DNA of 10,159 nucleotides from an uncultured Collinsella sp. GTDB lineage: Bacteria > Actinomycetota > Coriobacteriia > Coriobacteriales > Coriobacteriaceae. Below, in pieces: positions 6,767 to 10,159 of this stretch (position 1 is its first letter; each line of letters begins with the position of its first letter). Both the position numbers and the translations under genes were made by a program. The DNA lies in contig CAJLTA010000042.1 of NCBI GenBank assembly GCA_905209455.1, forward strand, positions 1 through 10,159, read 5' to 3'. The notes beneath the pieces were generated by a model, which was given only the letters and a program-made list of their open reading frames with translations, ran no database searches and was not told the DNA's origin.

Positions 6767-7981
6767 TTACCGTGCATTAAAAACGTAGCGGTCCAGGCGG
6801 TCGCACGCCTCCCTTACGCGCGAAAGCGGCAGCGCCAGATTCACGCGAATGTGGCAGGGTCCGTGGAACGGGCGGCCGTCCTGATACCCCACGCCCACGC
6901 GTGCCCCCTCATCGAGCAACCACTGAATATCGCGGCCATGCTCTCGGCACCACTCGGTGCAGTCCAGAAACACCATGTACGTGCCCTGCGGACGCGAATA
7001 GGACACGCCCTCAAAATGCTCGTCCACGTAATCGCAGAAGTACTCGATATTGCCGGCAAGCACCTGGTTGAGCTCGTCCACCCACTCGTAGCCTTGCGGC
7101 TGGTAGGCACCGATAAGCGCGTGCATGGAGAGGACGTTCATCTCGTTGTAGTGGGTCTTGTTGGACACGGCGCACACGCGGTCGCGCAGTGTCTCGTTAT
7201 AGATGATGTGGTAGCTGCCGACCAAGCCCGCCAGGTTGAACGTCTTGCTCGGCGCATAGAGGGCAACCGTGCGCATGCGGGCATCCTCGCTCACCGACTG
7301 CGTCGGGATGTGCTTGTGCCCCGGCAGGATGATATCGGACCAAATCTCGTCCGAAATCACCACGCAATCGTGCTGGCAATAGATGTCCATGGCGCGCTCA
7401 ATCTCGTCGCGCTCCCATACGCGGCCGCAGGGATTGTGCGGCGAGCAGAACACCGCGGCATGGATGTGGTTTTGGGCGAGCTTGTGCTCCATGTCCTCAA
7501 AGTCCATACGCCACACGCCCTGGTCGTCGAGCTTAAGCGGGCTGTGGACAATACGATAGCCCGCGGCCTCGATGGACTTGGTAAAGCCGATGTAGGTAGG
7601 GCTGTGGACCAGCACCGCATCGCCTGGCTGAACATACGCACGCAGCGTCGACACGACACCGCCCAGCACGCCGTTTTCGTAGCCGATATGTTCAGGGCGC
7701 AGACCCTCGACGCCATTGCGGCGGCTCTGCCATTCGATGATGCGGTCGAAATACTCGGAGCGCGGGTTAAAGTAGCCAAGCATGGGATGCTGAGCGCGCT
7801 GAATGATGTGCTCCTGGACCGTGGGCACCGTGGCAAAGTTCATGTCGGCCACCCACATGGGAATGCGGTCGAAGCCCTCGTCGGGTGCGTTCGGAGCCAT
7901 ACCGGGGATCTCGCCCCAAGAGTCAGCGGCGATGGAGTCCATGCCGTGGCGGTCGATGATTGAAGTGAAGTCGTATTTCAT
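6767..7981 (-). CDS. PatB/MalY-family PLP-dependent C-S lyase / aminotransferase
   Basis: Cytoplasmic fold-type I PLP enzyme of 404 residues, full length for the MalY/PatB group. Diagnostic features: the N-terminal IPMWVADMNFATVP; GVLGGVVSTLRAYVQPGDAVLV; CSPHNPCGRVW, with the Asn that contacts the cofactor; VISDEIWSD, with the Asp that binds the pyridine nitrogen; APSKTFNLAGL, with the Schiff-base Lys246; and HIRVNLA, with the substrate-carboxylate Arg379. Members usually cleave cystathionine or cysteine by beta-elimination, giving homocysteine or sulfide plus pyruvate and ammonia; some act as aminotransferases. Which applies here cannot be decided by sequence alone. Start ATG 7981 is preceded by GGGAG (complement of 7988-7992) at 6 bases. 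It has its own terminator at 6674-6721, so it is probably monocistronic. Confidence 0.92.
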   Translation of the reverse strand: MKYDFTSIIDRHGMDSIAADSWGEIPGMAPNAPDEGFDRIPMWVADMNFATVPTVQEHIIQRAQHPMLGYFNPRSEYFDRIIEWQSRRNGVEGLRPEHIGYENGVLGGVVSTLRAYVQPGDAVLVHSPTYIGFTKSIEAAGYRIVHSPLKLDDQGVWRMDFEDMEHKLAQNHIHAAVFCSPHNPCGRVWERDEIERAMDIYCQHDCVVISDEIWSDIILPGHKHIPTQSVSEDARMRTVALYAPSKTFNLAGLVGSYHIIYNETLRDRVCAVSNKTHYNEMNVLSMHALIGAYQPQGYEWVDELNQVLAGNIEYFCDYVDEHFEGVSYSRPQGTYMVFLDCTEWCREHGRDIQWLLDEGARVGVGYQDGRPFHGPCHIRVNLALPLSRVREACDRLDRYVFNAR

Positions 7982-7998
7982 GCTGGACTCCCGTGCAA

Positions 7999-8029
7999 AG
8001 TAGACTGTTTCGATAGGCGCTATTGTCCA
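7999..8029 (-). promoter_or_regulatory. Possible promoter and operator of the C-S lyase gene
   Basis: On the minus strand TGGACA (complement of 8024-8029) could be a -35, one mismatch from consensus, and TCTACT (complement of 7999-8004) a weak -10. The spacer of 19 is long. The spacer contains an 11-base near-palindrome ATAG-GCG-CTAT (8013-8023), placed where a repressor could block polymerase. This is pattern matching only. Confidence 0.3.
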
Positions 8030-8040
8030 CCAGCGTGGGC

Positions 8041-8063
8041 GGTTTTGGCGCGGGGTTTGGCGC
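8041..8063. repeat. Short direct repeat in the gap before the C-S lyase gene
   Basis: The octamer TTTGGCGC occurs twice, at 8044-8051 and 8056-8063, start to start 12 bases. Each copy is preceded by GG and a T run (GGTTTTGGCGC and GGTTTGGCGC). Spacing near one helical turn would suit two protein subunits bound side by side. It lies between the stop of the TrmO gene (8094) and the start of the C-S lyase gene (7981). No clear terminator for the TrmO gene is visible here. Confidence 0.35.
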
Positions 8064-8093
8064 TTAATTTGACGGGTGCAGACGAATGGCAGG

Positions 8094-8831
8094 TTAGCCC
8101 CGCGCGTCGTTGACGGCGACTACGGTTAGCTGGGTTTCGTCGACCGTAAAAGATATGTCGAGCCCGGCGAAGGCCAGATGATAGACGCGGTTCGGCTCGT
8201 GCTTGCTGCCTGCGCGGCGCGGGTCTTGGCGCAGGACCTCGACCAAGCCGGGGAGCTTTGCGGGCGGGACCATATCCTGCAGCGCTTGCGGGAACTCAAC
8301 ATCGAGCTCTTGCCACGGAGCATCCTCAATCCAGCCGCCCGTCGCATCCGGGTGACAGTCGGCAAATGGAATGTAAGGCTTGATATCGTAGATGGGCGTG
8401 CCATCGCGCAGGTCGGCCCCCAGCACATGGATGATGGGGCCATCGTCGGTAAGCTCCACGCGGTCGAGCTTGACGCAGGTGAGCCCGATGGGATTAGGGC
8501 GAAACGGACTGCGCGTGGCAAAGACGCCCACACGCTCGGCTCCACCCAGGCGCGGCGGACGCACAGTTTTCGACCATTTTGCGTTGGTGCCGGACCTGTC
8601 CTGCGTTTTGGCATCGGCGGCTATGTCCTTAGCCGTGCCGCCGGGCGTTCCGTTTTCGAAGCGCCACAGCAGCCACAGGTAAGAGAAGGAGTCCAGACCC
8701 TCAACCGCTGCGTTGGAGGCAAATTCCGGCTCAAAAACGATGCGTCCCTGCAGATGAGGCGCCAAAAAGCTGTTGCGCGGGATGCCGAACTTCTGCGGCA
8801 GGTCGGTATGTATGTGTGCAATAGGTTCCAT
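8094..8831 (-). CDS. trmO: tRNA (adenine(37)-N6)-methyltransferase, TrmO/TsaA family
   Basis: Protein of 245 residues. Signature blocks of the family are present: RPPRLGG (91-97), GVFATRSPFRPNPIG (102-116) and DGTPIYDIKPYIPF (143-156), then a C-terminal part with LRQDPRR. In characterised members this beta-barrel enzyme uses S-adenosylmethionine to methylate N6 of the t6A nucleotide at position 37 of a threonine tRNA. Compared with E. coli TrmO as I remember it, about 20 extra residues (roughly 61-86) precede the RPPRLGG block. The frame is open far upstream, but that extension is antisense to the next gene and lacks family similarity. I take ATG 8831, since residues from there (EPIAHIHTDLPQKFGIPR) match the family N-terminus; ATG 8840 is an alternative. 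No Shine-Dalgarno precedes either. Confidence 0.9.
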   Translation of the reverse strand: MEPIAHIHTDLPQKFGIPRNSFLAPHLQGRIVFEPEFASNAAVEGLDSFSYLWLLWRFENGTPGGTAKDIAADAKTQDRSGTNAKWSKTVRPPRLGGAERVGVFATRSPFRPNPIGLTCVKLDRVELTDDGPIIHVLGADLRDGTPIYDIKPYIPFADCHPDATGGWIEDAPWQELDVEFPQALQDMVPPAKLPGLVEVLRQDPRRAGSKHEPNRVYHLAFAGLDISFTVDETQLTVVAVNDARG

Positions 8832-8838
8832 GCCGGTC

Positions 8839-8844
8839 ATTGTA
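8839..8844 (-). promoter_or_regulatory. -10 element for a leaderless trmO transcript
   Basis: On the minus strand the hexamer TACAAT (complement of 8839-8844) is one base from TATAAT. Its end is 7 bases from the ATG at 8831, the usual distance from a -10 to the transcription start, so the mRNA would begin at or beside the start codon. That agrees with the missing ribosome binding site. No good -35 is seen. Leaderless genes are common in actinobacteria. Confidence 0.55.
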
Positions 8845-8898
8845 CGGCATGGAGGCGTGGGGCGTTGCGTGCAATTCTTCGCCGCGGTCCCCCGCCGT

Positions 8899-8942
8899 GC
8901 AACCAACGGTTGCTTGGAAGGGCGTCTGCCGCCGCGTATGCT
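8899..8942 (+). promoter_or_regulatory. Promoter with adjoining inverted repeat for the XRE-TipAS gene
   Basis: TTGGAA (8914-8919) and TATGCT (8937-8942) are separated by 17 bases and match the -35 and -10 consensus at four of six positions each. Directly upstream is a perfect 6-base inverted repeat GCAACC-AAC-GGTTGC (8899-8913), abutting the -35. XRE-family regulators commonly bind such dyads in their own promoters, so autoregulation is plausible. The site also lies between two divergent genes and could affect both. Confidence 0.45.
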
Positions 8943-8972
8943 TAAGCCATCAACCAACAGAAAGGAGCCGCT

Positions 8973-9800
8973 ATGGCCTTTGCAGAAAAGCTCATCGCTG
9001 TCCGTCGCGCCCATCACCTTACCCAAGAGCAGCTCGCTGCCAAGCTCTTCGTCACACGCCAGGCCATCAGCCGTTGGGAACGCGGCGAGGTCACACCGGG
9101 CATCGACATGATGAAGCTCATTGCCGCCGTAACCGGCGAGCCCCTGTCTCACCTGCTCGAAATGCCCGAGCACTATTGCCAGAGCTGCGGCATGATACTC
9201 ACGCCCGACGACTGCGGCACCGATGCCACAGGCGCCACGACCGACCATTACTGCAAGTGGTGCTACGACCACGGCAAGTACACCTACGACACCACCATGG
9301 AGGCAATGATCGAGGATTGTGCCCCGCGCCTGGCACAAAACACCGGTATGTCGCTCGACGAAGCCGTCTCGCTCATGGGCGCCGTCCTGCCGCAACTGGA
9401 GCGCTGGCGCACCGTGCAGGAAAACGAGGAGCGCTACGGCGCCGAAGCGCGGGCGCGCTATGGCGATGAGGCTATTGATGCAGCAAATGAAGCACTGCTG
9501 GACATGGACCCCGAGACATGGAACGACATGAAGGAACTTGAACGCGCTGTTCTGGGCCAGCTTTCGATTGCCATGGGCATTGGCGACCCAGAGAGCAACG
9601 AGGCCCACAAACTTGTCGCAATGCACCGTCGATGGATTGCCCTTAGCTGGGGACACGAGCCCCAAGACGAAGCATACCTGGGCCTCGCCCACGGCTATCT
9701 TGCCGACCAGCGCTTTGTTGACTACTACGACAAGCCCTGCGGCACCGGAGCCACGGCGTTTCTGGTCCAGGCCATCGAGTCGTCGTTGACGCGCGCATAG
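8973..9800 (+). CDS. XRE-type HTH regulator with zinc ribbon and TipAS-like domain
   Basis: Protein of 275 residues with three parts. Residues 4-60 form a Cro/C1-type helix-turn-helix (LTQEQLAAKLFVTRQAISRWERGEVTPG). Residues about 68-140 hold a putative zinc ribbon of the Zn_ribbon_2 type, with CxxC pairs Cys69/Cys72 and Cys94/Cys97 and an extra Cys81. Residues about 145-268 resemble the TipAS antibiotic-recognition domain: a helical segment (YGAEARARYGDEAI), then HRRWIALSWGHEPQDEAYLGLAHGYLADQRFVDYYD and a C-terminal helix. In Streptomyces TipAL that domain binds thiopeptide antibiotics and is joined to a MerR-type HTH; here the DNA-binding part is XRE. A role as a ligand- or thiol-responsive regulator is inferred. 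AAAGGAG (8961-8967) stands 5 bases before the ATG. A glutaredoxin gene follows 51 bases downstream. Confidence 0.87.
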   Translation: MAFAEKLIAVRRAHHLTQEQLAAKLFVTRQAISRWERGEVTPGIDMMKLIAAVTGEPLSHLLEMPEHYCQSCGMILTPDDCGTDATGATTDHYCKWCYDHGKYTYDTTMEAMIEDCAPRLAQNTGMSLDEAVSLMGAVLPQLERWRTVQENEERYGAEARARYGDEAIDAANEALLDMDPETWNDMKELERAVLGQLSIAMGIGDPESNEAHKLVAMHRRWIALSWGHEPQDEAYLGLAHGYLADQRFVDYYDKPCGTGATAFLVQAIESSLTRA

Positions 9801-9822
9801 ACCGCGGCTGCTTTGGGTATTT

Positions 9823-9844
9823 CAATCGAAACCTCAACCGATTG
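9823..9844 (+). promoter_or_regulatory. Inverted repeat touching the glutaredoxin ribosome binding site
   Basis: CAATCG (9823-9828) and CGATTG (9839-9844) are exact reverse complements around a 10-base loop. The right arm ends on the first G of the Shine-Dalgarno GGAG (9844-9847), which lies 4 bases before the ATG at 9852. In mRNA the hairpin could partly cover the ribosome site. A 6-bp AT-containing stem is only moderately stable, and a DNA-binding dyad is equally possible. Confidence 0.35.
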
Positions 9845-9851
9845 GAGACCC

Positions 9852-10097
9852 ATGGCTACTAATCATGAGCTCACGCTGTACGTTATGACCGGCTGCCCGT
9901 ATTGCATAAAAGTCAAGCGATTCCTTGCCGATAACGGTGTGACCATCCCCGAGCGCAATATCTCGACCGATACCGAAGCCGAGCAGACACTCATCGCCGT
10001 CGGCGGAAAACGCCAGGTTCCCTGCCTGTTCATCGACGGCAAGCCGCTCTACGAGTCAAGCGACATCATCGCATGGGTGCAGGAAAACCTGCTCTAG
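9852..10097 (+). CDS. Glutaredoxin-family thiol-disulfide oxidoreductase
   Basis: Small thioredoxin-fold protein of 81 residues, usual size for a single-domain glutaredoxin. The active site CPYC (Cys15-Cys18) follows the first strand (LTLYVMTG). Other hallmarks are the cis-proline loop QVPCLFIDG (cis-Pro57) and the ESSDI motif (68-72), where glutathione's gamma-glutamyl group is held in classical members. It probably reduces protein disulfides or mixed disulfides in the cytoplasm. A third cysteine, Cys58, follows the cis-proline directly, where the family more often has Ala, Thr or Tyr. GGAG at 9844-9847 fixes the start; an in-frame TTG at 9813 is not supported. The gene is co-directional with the regulator 51 bases upstream and may share its transcript. 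Whether the host makes glutathione, or uses another thiol, cannot be seen here. Confidence 0.9.
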   Translation: MATNHELTLYVMTGCPYCIKVKRFLADNGVTIPERNISTDTEAEQTLIAVGGKRQVPCLFIDGKPLYESSDIIAWVQENLL

Positions 10098-10121
10098 TGC
10101 AACATAGTCATTGGGTGTTCC

Positions 10122-10155
10122 TATAGTTTTGTCAACCGTCGGGGCTACTCCCGGT
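10122..10155 (+). promoter_or_regulatory. Possible -10 and hairpin at the window edge
   Basis: TATAGT (10122-10127) matches the -10 consensus at five of six bases, but no good -35 is placed 16-18 bases upstream. Just downstream ACC (10135-10137) plus GGGG (10141-10144) can pair with TCCC plus GGT (10149-10155), leaving a 3-base bulge and a CTAC loop. This could be a promoter and 5' leader of a gene beyond the edge. A hairpin acting as a terminator for the glutaredoxin gene is less likely, since no T run follows. Confidence 0.25.
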
Positions 10156-10159
10156 AGGG

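Noticed and set aside
6689..7963. 424-residue plus-strand open frame opposite the C-S lyase gene
   Set aside because: It is a high-GC mirror frame of a well-supported PLP enzyme; its His/Val/Ala-rich sequence has no domain pattern and no good ribosome site.
8832..9692. Upstream extension of the trmO frame to 9692 (532 residues in total)
   Set aside because: The extra part lies antisense to the XRE-TipAS gene, which has a strong ribosome site and clear domains. The added residues show no family similarity, and the TrmO N-terminus is already complete at 8831.

Overview
The window looks like a piece of a GC-rich actinobacterial gut commensal of the class Coriobacteriia, with Collinsella or a close relative as best guess. 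This rests on GC-rich coding sequence, strong C/G third-position bias, GGAG-type ribosome binding sites and the gene mix. It is an inference from style and gene content, not from a marker gene. Genes fill almost the whole window and no stretch over 300 bases lacks one. I saw no tRNA, rRNA, CRISPR array, transposase or phage gene.

Layout. Bases 1-167 hold no convincing gene but contain a foldable element with an interrupted palindrome. Bases 168-2972 (+) encode a hybrid sensor kinase whose extracytoplasmic part is two solute-binding (Venus-flytrap) domains. A small flavin-binding-fold protein of the PNPOx/NimA type follows (3015-3494, +). A perfect 17-bp-stem terminator (3522-3561) separates these from a convergent minus-strand pair: a solute-binding lipoprotein (6622 to 5753) and a second hybrid sensor kinase (5756 to 3564), which overlap by 4 bp. 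Upstream of the lipoprotein, a minus-strand terminator closes a PatB/MalY-type C-S lyase gene (7981 to 6767). Next comes a TrmO-type tRNA methyltransferase gene on the minus strand (8831 to 8094), apparently leaderless. Divergent from it is a plus-strand gene for an XRE-type HTH protein with a zinc ribbon and a TipAS-like domain (8973-9800), then a small glutaredoxin (9852-10097). The right edge holds a possible promoter and hairpin for a gene outside the window.

How the genes fit together. The most coherent theme is solute sensing. Two full-length hybrid kinases face each other, one with binding domains fused in, the other with a separate lipoprotein made from the same mRNA. Neither has a visible HPt protein, output response regulator, ABC permease or ATPase beside it. 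The binding proteins therefore look like receptor parts rather than transport parts, and the phosphorelay must be finished by genes elsewhere. The right third suggests a second, weaker theme of thiol and redox handling: C-S lyase, a cysteine-rich zinc-ribbon regulator with a drug-binding-type domain, and a CPYC glutaredoxin. No functional link between the two themes is shown by the sequence.
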